From the NCBI RefSeq assembly GCF_013377885.1, contig NZ_JABKAU010000007.1:94238-158237 (forward strand): a stretch of DNA of 64,000 nt, written 5' to 3'. Under the pieces are notes generated by a model. It ran no database searches. It worked only from the letters and a program-made list of their open reading frames with translations, and was not told the origin of the DNA. Position numbers and translations under genes: made by a program. Of this stretch, positions 29,470-38,246 are shown piece after piece. The stretch's first letter is position 1, and each line of letters opens with the position of its first letter. This stretch comes from Hymenobacter lapidiphilus (lineage in GTDB: Bacteria > Bacteroidota > Bacteroidia > Cytophagales > Hymenobacteraceae).

Positions 29470-30882
29470 ATGGCCTCCCCCACCGCCACCGCTTCGGCTG
29501 ATACCCGCGCCAAACCCCGCCTGAGCTTCTGGCAGATCTGGAACATGAGCTTCGGCTTCCTGGGCATCCAGTTCGGTTTTGCGTTGCAGAACGCCAACGT
29601 AAGCCGCATTTTCGAAACCTTGGGCGGCACCGAAATAGCCCTGTACTGGCTGGCCGCGCCCCTTACGGGTATGCTGGTGCAGCCGATTATCGGTTACATG
29701 TCGGACCGCACCTGGAGCCCGAAGTGGGGGCGGCGGCGGCCGTACTTCATGGTGGGGGCCATTCTGGCCTCGCTGGCGTTGCTGGTAATGCCCAACGTGA
29801 CGGCGCTCTGGATGGCGGTGGGCATGCTCTGGATCATGGATTCGAGCATCAACATCAGCATGGAGCCGTTCCGGGCGCTGGTGGGCGACCTGCTGCCCTC
29901 GGAGCAGCGCACTACCGGCTTCGCGGCCCAGACGTTTTTTATTGGCGTGGGCGCTGTAGTGGCTTCGTCGTTACCCTGGATGTTTACCAACTGGTTCGGC
30001 ATCAGCAACACGGCCCCGGCCGGCCAGATTCCGCTGTCAGTGAAGTATGCCTTCTACATTGGCGGGGCCGTATTCCTGGCGGCCGTCCTCTGGACGGTGT
30101 TCAACACCAAGGAATACCCGCCGGATAATCTGGAGGAATTTGAGGAGGAAAAGCGCCGCACAGCCGGTTTCTGGAACGGCATCCGCGAGTCGTTTGCCGG
30201 TATCTTCAACATGCCCAAAACGATGGTGCAGCTGGCTGTGGTGCAGTTTTTCAGCTGGCTGGCGCTGTTTTCGATGTGGATTTACACCACGCCCGCCGTT
30301 ACCAGCCACATCTACCACACCACCGACACCACCTCCAAGCTCTACAACGAGGGCGCCGACTGGGTGGGCATCTGCTTCGCGGTGTACAACGGCGTATCGG
30401 CCATTGCGGCGCTGCTGCTGCCGGCGGTGGCGCGCGCTACCAGCCGCCGCTTTACGCACCTACTGTGCCTGGTGGCCGGCGGCCTGGGCCTGATTTCCAT
30501 CGTGTTCATTCAGGACCCCAACATGCTGCTGCTCTCGATGGTGGGTGTGGGCATTGCCTGGGCCTCTATTCTGAGCGTGCCCTACGCCATGCTGGCCGGA
30601 GCACTGCCGGCCAACAAAATGGGCTACTACATGGGCGTTTTCAACTTCTTTATCGTGCTTCCGCAAATCGTGGCGGGCCTTATTCTGGGCTTCTTCACCA
30701 AAAATGTGTTCCACGGCGAAGCAGTGTACACGCTGGTGCTGGGCGGCTGCTCCATGATTATTGCGGGTCTGCTCACGCTGCGCGTCAACGACGACGACGA
30801 TATTCGCCTGCCGGCCGCCGGCCCCGTGGCCCTGGAGGGCGCAGGCTATGATGCTCCGGTAGAAACCGACCCGCGGCTGTGA
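29470..30882 (+). CDS. MFS sugar transporter (SLC45/maltose-type)
   Basis: The 470-residue protein has about twelve membrane segments. SFGFLGIQFGFALQNANVSRIFETLG and GYMSDRTWSPKWGRRRPYF are signatures of the SLC45/GPH-like disaccharide transporters. It probably moves maltose or maltooligosaccharides across the inner membrane, supplied by the two amylases just upstream; the gap to the second amylase is 89 bases. The start MASPTATASADTRAKPR at 29470 is typical; an in-frame extension upstream enters the palindrome. Confidence 0.9.
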   Translation: MASPTATASADTRAKPRLSFWQIWNMSFGFLGIQFGFALQNANVSRIFETLGGTEIALYWLAAPLTGMLVQPIIGYMSDRTWSPKWGRRRPYFMVGAILASLALLVMPNVTALWMAVGMLWIMDSSINISMEPFRALVGDLLPSEQRTTGFAAQTFFIGVGAVVASSLPWMFTNWFGISNTAPAGQIPLSVKYAFYIGGAVFLAAVLWTVFNTKEYPPDNLEEFEEEKRRTAGFWNGIRESFAGIFNMPKTMVQLAVVQFFSWLALFSMWIYTTPAVTSHIYHTTDTTSKLYNEGADWVGICFAVYNGVSAIAALLLPAVARATSRRFTHLLCLVAGGLGLISIVFIQDPNMLLLSMVGVGIAWASILSVPYAMLAGALPANKMGYYMGVFNFFIVLPQIVAGLILGFFTKNVFHGEAVYTLVLGGCSMIIAGLLTLRVNDDDDIRLPAAGPVALEGAGYDAPVETDPRL

Positions 30883-30895
30883 GGTAAGAGGTAAA

Positions 30896-30957
30896 GCAAC
30901 GAGAGAGGCCTGCCCTGCTGAGCGTATAAGCTTAGCAGGGCAGGCCTCTCTCGTTGC
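30896..30957. terminator. Strong bidirectional hairpin terminator
   Basis: Arms of 28 bases (GCAACGAGAGAGGCCTGCCC ...) pair with one mismatch around GTATAA. It separates the transporter gene from the convergent gene at 30972. There is no long U-tract on either side. Confidence 0.85.
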
Positions 30958-30971
30958 GGAGGCAGCGGGCG

Positions 30972-31367
30972 CTACCCGGTCAGCCAGCTGTAGGCGGATG
31001 CTTCTTCCACAAACACCCGAATTTCGAGCTCGGCGGCAGCTACGGTGTTCAGTTCCTGCAGGCGGGGGATGAGCAGCTCGGCGTGGTAGGGCGTGGTGAA
31101 GTAGGCAATGCGGCGCACGGCGGCGGGCAGAGCCGCCTGCAGCTCAACCCGAAAATCGTGCAGTATCCAGACCAGGTCGGCGGGGTCGGCCAGGCCGCGG
31201 CTACGCAGGTCGATAAGCCAGCGGCCGGCTTGCACCGGCTGCGCCACGCGTAGCGCCTCCTGGTAACCGGACCGGTGCTCGGTGGAGGTGGCTACCCGCG
31301 TCCAGCGCATAATCAGCAGCCGTAAATCGGAGCGGTAAGAGATGAGGACGTAGTCGGCAACGGACAT
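30972..31367 (-). CDS. Hypothetical protein, possible STAS/SpoIIAA-like fold
   Basis: This 131-residue protein has no signal peptide or membrane segment. It alternates predicted strands and helices (YVLISYRSDLRLLIMRW, GRWLIDLRSRG, RRIAYFTTPYHAELLIPRLQEL, IRVFVEEASAYSWL). This pattern recalls small STAS-like single-domain proteins, but no motif decides it. The ATG at 31367 has TACCTTTG (31400-31393) 26 bases upstream on the minus strand, which supports this start. Neighbours give no hint of function. Confidence 0.7.
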   Translation of the reverse strand: MSVADYVLISYRSDLRLLIMRWTRVATSTEHRSGYQEALRVAQPVQAGRWLIDLRSRGLADPADLVWILHDFRVELQAALPAAVRRIAYFTTPYHAELLIPRLQELNTVAAAELEIRVFVEEASAYSWLTG

Positions 31368-31529
31368 TGGAAGGGGCTGGCAGGCAATGGGGCAAAGGTA
31401 CGCCCGGAGGCGCACACTATCCGAACAGTACAGCCCACTCCTGTAGCAATGCAACTCCGGCGCCTACAGATTTGTCCTTCCCTGCGTATCTTCCCCCCGT
31501 AATCCATTCCACTTCATTCCTACCGATTT

Positions 31530-34500
31530 ATGACGCGCAACCACCTGTTGCTGCTGGGCCTCGGCGCCACGCTATCGATTCAGCCGGCTCTGGCTCAGAA
31601 AAAACCCGCTCCTACTACCAAAGCCAGCACCGCCAGCTCTTTGCCCGGTGGCGCCCGGTTGGTGGAGAAAGTCACCAAAAAGCCCGGTGAGCTGGTGATT
31701 CCGTACGAAAAGTACGTGATGCCCAACGGCCTGACGGTGCTGGTAACCGAGGACCACTCCGACCCGCTAGCCCACGTCGACATCACCTACCACGTAGGTT
31801 CGGCCCGCGAGCAGATTGGCAAGTCGGGCTTTGCCCACTTCTTCGAGCACATGATGTTCCAGGGCTCCGACAACGTGGGCGACGAGCAGCATTTCAAGCT
31901 CGTTACTTCGGCCGGCGGCACGCTCAACGGCACCACCAACCGCGACCGGACCAACTACTTCGAAACCGTACCGAGCAACCAGCTCGAAACCGCGCTCTGG
32001 CTCGAAGCCGACCGCATGGGCTTTCTGCTGGATGCCGTAACCCAGAAGAAGTTTGAGGTGCAGCGCTCGACCGTGAAAAACGAGCGGGGCCAGAACTACG
32101 ACAACCGCCCCTACGGCCTGGCCTCCGAGAACGTCTCGAAGACGCTTTACCCCTACGGCCACCCCTATAGCTGGCTCACCATTGGCTACCTCGAAGACCT
32201 GGACCGCTCCAACGTCGACGACCTGAAAAACTTCTTCCTGCGCTGGTATGGGCCCAACAACGCGACCCTCACAGTGGGCGGCGACGTGAAGCCCCAGCAG
32301 GTACTGCAGATGGTAGCCAAGTACTTCGGCTCCATTCCGAAGGGCCCCGCCGTAACGGCCCAGAAGCTGGCGGCCCCGGTACTGAGCCAGGACCGCTACG
32401 TGAGCTACCAGGACAACATCCGCTTCCCGATGTTGCAGATGGTGTTCCCGACCGTGCCCAGCGGCCACCCCGACGAGAGTGCCCTCGACGCACTGGCTGA
32501 AATTATTGGCCAGGGCAAGAACTCGCTGCTCTACAAGAACCTCATCAAGCCTCAGCGCGCCGTGCAGGCCCAGGCCTACAACTCCACCTCGGAGCTGGCC
32601 GGCGAGTTTACCATGGTGATGCTGCCCTTCCCCGGCAAAGGCCTCGACAGCCTCGAAATGGTAGCCCGCGGCTCCCTGGCCGAATTTGAGCGCACCGGCG
32701 CAACCGCCGAGCAAGTGGCCCGCTTCAAGTCGAGCACCGAGGCGCAGGTAGTAAATGGCCTGGCCAGCGTGAGCGGCAAGGTAAGCGTGCTGGCTGCCTA
32801 CCAGACCTATTACAACGACCCCAACCGCCTGGTTAAGGACATGAAAGCCCTGCGGGCCGTAACGCCGGCCGACGTGAACCGGGTATACAACCAGTACATC
32901 AAGGGCAAGAAAGCCGTTATCCTGAGCGTGGTACCCAAAGGAGGCACGATTGCTCCTCTCAAGCCCGACAACTTCACGGCTTCCAAGGATGGCTACAAGG
33001 CCCCCAACTACGGCTACGACGGCCTTACCTATACCAAGCCGACCGACAACTTCGACCGCAGCAAGCAGCCCAAGGCGGGTGCCGCGCCGCTGGTACAGGT
33101 GCCCGTGGTATGGCAGAGCAAGCTGGATAACGGCCTGCGCCTGATGGGCAACCGGAACACCGAGATTCCGACGGCCACCATGCTGCTGACGATGCGCGGC
33201 GGCCGCCGCCTGGAGCAGATGGACCGTAACAAGGCCGGCATTGCCGCCCTTACGGCAGCCATGATGAACGAAGGCACCGAGAAGTACACGTCGGAGCAGT
33301 TCAGCGCCGAGCTCGATAAGCTGGGCAGCGCCATCCGGGTAGGAGCCGGCGACGACAACACGACGGTGTACGTGCAGAGCCTGACCAGAAACCTGCCCGC
33401 CACCATGGCCCTGCTGGAGCAGCGCCTCATGCACCCGAACTTTAATGAGGCCGATTTCGCCCGCATCAAGAAGCAGGCCCTCGAAGGCATTGCCAACCAA
33501 GTAACCCAGCCGGTACTTATCGCCAACAAAACCTTCGACCGGCTGGTGTACAACCCGGCCGACATTATGAGCGTGCCTTCCAGCGGCACGGCCGCCACGG
33601 TAAGCAGCATCACGCTCGCCGATGTGAAGAAGTTCTACCAGGACTACTACGCGCCCAACGTGAGCTACCTGGTAGCCACCGGCGACGTAGACCAAGCCAC
33701 GCTGACCAAGCAGCTAGGCTTCCTGAATGGCTGGCAGCAGAAGCAGATTAGCCTGCCGGCCGGCGAAATGGCCACTCAGCCCGATAAGACGCGTATCTAC
33801 TTCGTGAACAAGGACGGGGCCGCGCAGTCGGAAATCCGGGTGGGCTACCTCTCGCCCCTCACCTACGACGCTACCGGCGACTACTACCGTGCCTACCTGA
33901 GCAACTACCTGCTCGGTGGCGCCTTCAACTCGCGCATCAACCTGAACCTGCGCGAAGACAAGGGCTACACCTACGGCGCCCGCTCGGGCTTCCAGGGCAC
34001 CCGTTACGCCGGTCCGTACACGGCTTCGGCCGGTGTCCGCGCCGATGCTACGGCGGCCTCGGTGAAGGAGTTTATGTCGGAAATCAAGGGCTACCGCAAC
34101 GGTATCACCGATGAGGAGCTGCAGTTCCTGCAGGCTTCGGTGGGCCAGAGCGATGCGCTCAAGTACGAAACGGGCCAGCAGAAGGCCCAGTTTCTGAGCC
34201 GCCTCATGGAGTACGACCTGCCCCTCGACTATGTGAAGCAGCAGAGCGAGATTCTCAGCAACCTCAAGAAAGAGGATGTGCAGGGCATTGCCCAGAAGTA
34301 TCTGCCCGCCGACAACATGTACATTGTAGTGGTAGGCGACCGAACCAAAGCCTTCCCCGGCCTGACGGAACTCGGCTACGAGGTAGTGGAACTCGACAAC
34401 GACGGCAACCGCGTGTCGGCCGTCGCCACCTCTACGGCTACACCCGAGGCAATGGCCCCCAGCATGGATGTAGAGAAAACGAAGGTGGTGACCAAGAGCG

Positions 34501-34559
34501 CCAAAGGCAAAAAGGAGAAGAAGAAGTCCAAGCGCGATAAAGACAAGGACAACGACTAA
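31530..34559 (+). CDS. M16 family zinc metallopeptidase, secreted, tandem domain
   Basis: At 1009 residues this is a two-half M16 (pitrilysin/insulinase-like) peptidase with a signal peptide ending in QPALAQ. The inverted zinc motif HFFEH is near residues 103-107, and the third ligand lies in VKNERGQNYDNRPYG. The second half (about 530 onward) lacks HxxEH but has GYTYGARSGFQG, the R/Y substrate-binding block, so it is the usual inactive partner. The C-terminus is Lys-rich (KSAKGKKEKKKSKRDKDK). It probably degrades peptides in the periplasm. Confidence 0.95.
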   Translation: MTRNHLLLLGLGATLSIQPALAQKKPAPTTKASTASSLPGGARLVEKVTKKPGELVIPYEKYVMPNGLTVLVTEDHSDPLAHVDITYHVGSAREQIGKSGFAHFFEHMMFQGSDNVGDEQHFKLVTSAGGTLNGTTNRDRTNYFETVPSNQLETALWLEADRMGFLLDAVTQKKFEVQRSTVKNERGQNYDNRPYGLASENVSKTLYPYGHPYSWLTIGYLEDLDRSNVDDLKNFFLRWYGPNNATLTVGGDVKPQQVLQMVAKYFGSIPKGPAVTAQKLAAPVLSQDRYVSYQDNIRFPMLQMVFPTVPSGHPDESALDALAEIIGQGKNSLLYKNLIKPQRAVQAQAYNSTSELAGEFTMVMLPFPGKGLDSLEMVARGSLAEFERTGATAEQVARFKSSTEAQVVNGLASVSGKVSVLAAYQTYYNDPNRLVKDMKALRAVTPADVNRVYNQYIKGKKAVILSVVPKGGTIAPLKPDNFTASKDGYKAPNYGYDGLTYTKPTDNFDRSKQPKAGAAPLVQVPVVWQSKLDNGLRLMGNRNTEIPTATMLLTMRGGRRLEQMDRNKAGIAALTAAMMNEGTEKYTSEQFSAELDKLGSAIRVGAGDDNTTVYVQSLTRNLPATMALLEQRLMHPNFNEADFARIKKQALEGIANQVTQPVLIANKTFDRLVYNPADIMSVPSSGTAATVSSITLADVKKFYQDYYAPNVSYLVATGDVDQATLTKQLGFLNGWQQKQISLPAGEMATQPDKTRIYFVNKDGAAQSEIRVGYLSPLTYDATGDYYRAYLSNYLLGGAFNSRINLNLREDKGYTYGARSGFQGTRYAGPYTASAGVRADATAASVKEFMSEIKGYRNGITDEELQFLQASVGQSDALKYETGQQKAQFLSRLMEYDLPLDYVKQQSEILSNLKKEDVQGIAQKYLPADNMYIVVVGDRTKAFPGLTELGYEVVELDNDGNRVSAVATSTATPEAMAPSMDVEKTKVVTKSAKGKKEKKKSKRDKDKDND

Positions 34560-34584
34560 TCCCTGGCCAGACGCCAACTAAAAC

Positions 34585-34618
34585 GGCCCGGCTCGCACAG
34601 TGCGAGCCGGGCCCTTTT
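34585..34618 (+). terminator. Intrinsic terminator after M16 peptidase
   Basis: GGCCCGGCTCGCA pairs perfectly with TGCGAGCCGGGCC around CAG and is followed by CTTTTGC, 25 bases after the stop codon. Confidence 0.9.
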
Positions 34619-34631
34619 GCGTTTGTGCCGG

Positions 34632-34750
34632 GTTGATCAGCTAACCGTCATGCTGAGCTTGCCGAAGCATCTCTACCGCAGCGGTAATCACATACTAATG
34701 CGGTAGAGATGCTTCGGCAAGCTCAGCATGACGTTCTCATTAGTATCAAC
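34632..34750. repeat. Family B repeat, inner hairpin with different ends
   Basis: CGTCATGCTGAGC and GCTCAGCATGACG with GCCGAAGCATCTCTACCGC/GCGGTAGAGATGCTTCGGC arms match the interior of the copy at 8717. Outside them, GTTGAT and ATCAAC form separate short ends instead of the CTGTTTAGG ends. Confidence 0.88.
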
Positions 34751-34776
34751 AACTCTCTGGACAGCCCCTATAACTT

Positions 34777-36366
34777 CTACAGTTCCTTGCGAAGACGCGC
34801 CACCGGTATGTTGAGCTGCTCGCGGTACTTGGCCACCGTGCGGCGGGCAATATTGTAGCCGCGGGCGTTGAGCATCTTCTCCAGCTTATCGTCGGAGAGG
34901 GGCTTTTTCTTCTGCTCGCCCTCGATGATTTCCTTGAGGATGTACTTCACCTCGCGCGAGCTGGCATCCTCGCCCGAATCGGTAGCAATGCCTTCGGAGA
35001 AGAAGTACTTGAGCGGGTAGATGCCGAACTCCGTCTGCACGGCTTTCGAGTTGGCCACCCGGCTCACGGTGCTGATGTCCATGCTGATTTCCAGGGCAAT
35101 GTCCTTCAAAATCATGGGGCGCAGCTTGCTTTCGTCGCCCTCCTCGAAGAACTCGCGCTGGTAGCGCACAATGGCGTCCATGGTGCGCAGCAGCGTGTTC
35201 TGGCGCTGCCGGATGGCGTCGATAAACCACTTGGCCGAGTCAAGCTTCTGCTTGACGAACGTCACGGCCTCTTTCATCTTCTTGTCCTTCTTCGAGGCCT
35301 TGTCGTAGGCCCGGAACATCTCGGTGTAGGCCGGCGACACGCGCAACTCGGGGGCGTTGCGGGTGTTGAGCGTGAGGTTGAACTGGCCGTTATCGTGGCT
35401 GAGCAGGAAGTCGGGGATGATGTACTGGATTTTGCCGCCGCCTACCGGCCCGCTGCCGCCCGGCTTCGGGTTCAGCTTGAGAATGAGGCCAATGGCTTCC
35501 TTTATTTCGTCGTCTTCGAGGTCGAGCTTCTGCTGAATCCGCTGGTAATGCTTCTTGGTAAACTCCTCGTAGGTGTCCTGCAGAATGCGCTCGGCGTTTT
35601 CTACGGCCTCCTCCTGCACCCGGCGCTCCAGCTGCAGCAGCAGGCACTCCTGCAGGTCGCGGGCGCCAATACCGGCCGGGTCGAAGGTCTGTACTACGTG
35701 TAGCACACCCTCCACTTCGGGCACGCTTACTTCCAGGTTCTGCGAGAAAGCTAGGTCGTTGGCAATGGCCGACAGGTCGCGGCGGATGTAGCCGTCGCCA
35801 TCGATGGAACCGATGAGCTGGCGGCCGATGGTCTGCTGCCGCTCATCGAGGCCCGAAAAGCCGAGCTGGCTGAGCAGGTTGTCCATGAGCGAGCCGCTGG
35901 TGTCGGCCAGGGGCATTTCGCGGCCGTCGTCGTCCTCACCGGGGCCGTCGCCCTGCATTTTATAGCCGGCTATTTCGTCGTCGTTGAGGTAGTCGCTCAG
36001 GTCGAGGTCTTCCGACTCTGAACTCGATTCGGGGGCCTCCGGCTGCTCTTCCTTTACAGGCAGCTCTACTTCGGGCTGCTCGTCGCGCTGGTCGCCGTCG
36101 TAGTCCTCGTCGAGCGTGTTGTCGGGGTTATCGAGGGCGGCGTCGGGGTCGTCGTAGTCGTCATCGGCATCGTCGTCGCCGCTGTCGAGGTCGTCGAATT
36201 CGTCCTCCGGCTCATCCTCGCCTTCCTCCAGGGCCGGGTTCACTTCCAGCTCCTCCTTTATGCGCGCCTCCAACTCAGCCGTCGGAATCTGGAGCAGCTT
36301 GATAAATTGAATCTGTTGGGGGCTCAGCTTCTGCGAAAGAAGCTGCTTCATGTCCAGTCGTTGCAT
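34777..36366 (-). CDS. rpoN: RNA polymerase sigma-54 factor RpoN
   Basis: The 529-residue protein has all three RpoN regions. Region I is Gln/Leu-rich (MKQLLSQKLSPQQIQFIKLLQIPT). The second region is a very acidic stretch at about 50-130. Region III holds the core-binding and helix-turn-helix parts. The RpoN box ARRTVAKYRE is near 507-516 and binds the -24 element. It directs transcription at -24/-12 promoters with enhancer-binding activators; none is encoded nearby. The ATG at 36366 (MQRLDMKQLL) is likely; CAAATGTA at 36418 gives a TACATTTG -7 element on the minus strand about 50 bases upstream. Confidence 0.96.
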   Translation of the reverse strand: MQRLDMKQLLSQKLSPQQIQFIKLLQIPTAELEARIKEELEVNPALEEGEDEPEDEFDDLDSGDDDADDDYDDPDAALDNPDNTLDEDYDGDQRDEQPEVELPVKEEQPEAPESSSESEDLDLSDYLNDDEIAGYKMQGDGPGEDDDGREMPLADTSGSLMDNLLSQLGFSGLDERQQTIGRQLIGSIDGDGYIRRDLSAIANDLAFSQNLEVSVPEVEGVLHVVQTFDPAGIGARDLQECLLLQLERRVQEEAVENAERILQDTYEEFTKKHYQRIQQKLDLEDDEIKEAIGLILKLNPKPGGSGPVGGGKIQYIIPDFLLSHDNGQFNLTLNTRNAPELRVSPAYTEMFRAYDKASKKDKKMKEAVTFVKQKLDSAKWFIDAIRQRQNTLLRTMDAIVRYQREFFEEGDESKLRPMILKDIALEISMDISTVSRVANSKAVQTEFGIYPLKYFFSEGIATDSGEDASSREVKYILKEIIEGEQKKKPLSDDKLEKMLNARGYNIARRTVAKYREQLNIPVARLRKEL

Positions 36367-36479
36367 ACGCCAAAAACGGTACGCCCCGCCGGGTTTTCGG
36401 CACGGGGGTAGGTAAGCCAAATGTAGCCCTTCTGTACTTGAATTGAACCGGAAAAGTTGGGTTATGCTGCCAACCGGAA

Positions 36480-36588
36480 CCGTCTGTCATCCTGAGCGCC
36501 GCGAAGGGCCCTATTCCATTCGCACAATCGGCGCAACGACTCGCCTTTGCAGGATAAGGTCCTGCGCGGTGCTCAGGATGACAGACGG
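36480..36588. repeat. GTCATCCTGAGC palindromic repeat, family C copy
   Basis: Arms CCGTCTGTCATCCTGAGCGCCGCGAAGG and its imperfect complement (with GCGCGGTGCTCAGG) lie between divergent rpoN and asnS. The loop is about 40 bases. The asnS promoter element starts only 8 bases beyond it. Confidence 0.88.
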
Positions 36589-36595
36589 TTTCTTC

Positions 36596-36603
36596 TACCT
36601 TTG
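36596..36603 (+). promoter_or_regulatory. -7 element of asnS
   Basis: TACCTTTG matches TAnnTTTG, 23 bases before the asnS ATG. The -33 region falls inside the right arm of the family C repeat, where no TTG is present. Confidence 0.6.
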
Positions 36604-36625
36604 CGCTCTACTTACGACTCCTACT

Positions 36626-38032
36626 ATGTCCGACCTCCGAAAAACCAGCGTGCAGGACCTGCTGCGTAGCCAAGACCTCGACCGCGAGGTGCTGGTGAAA
36701 GGCTGGGTGCGCACCCGCCGCGGCAACAAATACGTGCAGTTCATTGCCCTCAACGACGGCTCGGGCTTCAACTCCATTCAGGTGGTAGCCAACGCCGAGC
36801 AGTTTCCGGAGGAGAAGCTGCGGGCCGACGGCGTGGAGAACGGGGCGGCCATTGCCGTGCGCGGCAAGCTGGTAGCCTCGCAGGGCAAGGGGCAGGCCGT
36901 AGAAATTCAGGCCGACGAAATAACGGTGTACGGCTCGGCAGATACCACCACCTATCCGCTGCAGAAGAAGGGCCACACGCTCGAATTCCTGCGCGGCATT
37001 GCCCACCTGCGCCCCCGCACCAACACGTTCGGGGCCATTCTGCGCATCCGGCACGCCATGGCCTTCGCGGTGCATCAGTACTTCAACGACCACGGCTTTT
37101 ACTACGTCCACACGCCTATCGTGACGGGTTCCGACGCCGAGGGCGCGGGACAGATGTTCCGCGTAACCACGCTGCCCGACCAGAACGCGCCGCTTACCGA
37201 GGACAAATCGGGCGTCGATTACGCGCAGGATTTCTTCGGTAAGCAAACTAACCTGACGGTATCGGGGCAGCTGGAGGCCGAGGTGGCCGCCATGGCCCTG
37301 GGCAAGGTGTACACGTTCGGGCCCACCTTCCGGGCCGAGAACTCCAACACCGCCCGCCACCTGGCCGAGTTCTGGATGATTGAGCCCGAAGTGGCCTTCA
37401 ACGACCTGCAGGACAACATGGACCTGGCCGAGGACTTCCTCAAAAGCCTCGTCCGCTACGCCCTGGCCCACTGCGAAGACGACCTCAAGTTCCTCAACGA
37501 GCAGTACGACAAGGAGCTGCTGACCCGCCTGCAGTTCGTGGTCGACAATGATTTCCAGCGCCTGACCTACACCGAGGCCGTGGAAATCCTCAAGAAAGCC
37601 AAGCAGAAGTTCGAGTTCCCGGTAGATTGGGGCACCGACCTGCAGAGCGAGCATGAGCGCTACCTCGTGGAAAAGCACTTCAAGAAGCCCGTTATCCTGA
37701 CCGATTATCCCAAGGATATCAAGGCCTTCTACATGAAGCTTAACGACGACGGCAAAACCGTGCGCGCCATGGACGTGCTGTTCCCCGGCATCGGCGAAAT
37801 CATCGGCGGCTCGCAACGCGAAGAGGACCTGACCAAGCTCAAAGACCGCATGGCCGCCATGCAGGTGCACGAGCAGGACCTGTGGTGGTACCTGGAACTG
37901 CGCCAGTACGGCACCGCGCCGCACGCCGGCTTCGGCCTGGGCTTCGAGCGCCTCATCCTCTTCATCACCGGCATGGCCAACATCCGCGACGTCATCCCCT
38001 TCCCCCGCTTCCCCGGCAGCGCGGAGTTTTAA
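36626..38032 (+). CDS. asnS: Asparagine--tRNA ligase
   Basis: The 468-residue protein has an N-terminal OB-fold anticodon domain ([25 protein letters not shown]) and a class II catalytic core. Motif 2 is [21 protein letters not shown]; motif 3 is [16 protein letters not shown], followed by [17 protein letters not shown], characteristic for AsnRS. It charges tRNA-Asn in the cytoplasm. [13 protein letters not shown] at 36626 is the standard N-terminus; an earlier in-frame codon lies within the repeat. Confidence 0.97.
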   Translation: MSDLRKTSVQDLLRSQDLDREVLVKGWVRTRRGNKYVQFIALNDGSGFNSIQVVANAEQFPEEKLRADGVENGAAIAVRGKLVASQGKGQAVEIQADEITVYGSADTTTYPLQKKGHTLEFLRGIAHLRPRTNTFGAILRIRHAMAFAVHQYFNDHGFYYVHTPIVTGSDAEGAGQMFRVTTLPDQNAPLTEDKSGVDYAQDFFGKQTNLTVSGQLEAEVAAMALGKVYTFGPTFRAENSNTARHLAEFWMIEPEVAFNDLQDNMDLAEDFLKSLVRYALAHCEDDLKFLNEQYDKELLTRLQFVVDNDFQRLTYTEAVEILKKAKQKFEFPVDWGTDLQSEHERYLVEKHFKKPVILTDYPKDIKAFYMKLNDDGKTVRAMDVLFPGIGEIIGGSQREEDLTKLKDRMAAMQVHEQDLWWYLELRQYGTAPHAGFGLGFERLILFITGMANIRDVIPFPRFPGSAEF

Positions 38033-38090
38033 ACCACGGATTTTAGCGGGTTTAGCTTCGCTGTCCTGCTGTTCACAGATTTTGTGGACG

Positions 38091-38138
38091 ATCAACAACG
38101 GCCGCCTTGCTTAGCGAAGGCGGCCGTTGTTGATTTTA
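38091..38138 (+). terminator. Intrinsic terminator after asnS
   Basis: ATCAACAACGGCCGCCTT and AAGGCGGCCGTTGTTGAT pair perfectly around an 8-base loop and are followed by TTTT, 59 bases after the stop. Confidence 0.9.
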
Positions 38139-38246
38139 AGAGTACCCAGGCCGGCATATACTCGCTCTGCGCTTTGCGGAAGACTTCCCGCATCATCAAC
38201 ACAACAAGCTGCCAGCTAAAAGCTGTCGGCTACTAGCTCAAAGAAT

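Noticed and set aside
32269..32493. Possible small gene antisense within the M16 gene
   Set aside because: It is an Arg/Ser/Pro-rich frame shadow without any support.
31767..33695. Long open frame antisense to the M16 peptidase
   Set aside because: Composition is that of a reverse shadow of a GC-rich gene; no motif or signal is present.
38139..38246. Possible tRNA gene after the asnS terminator
   Set aside because: No cloverleaf, T-loop GTTCRA or acceptor pairing could be assembled.
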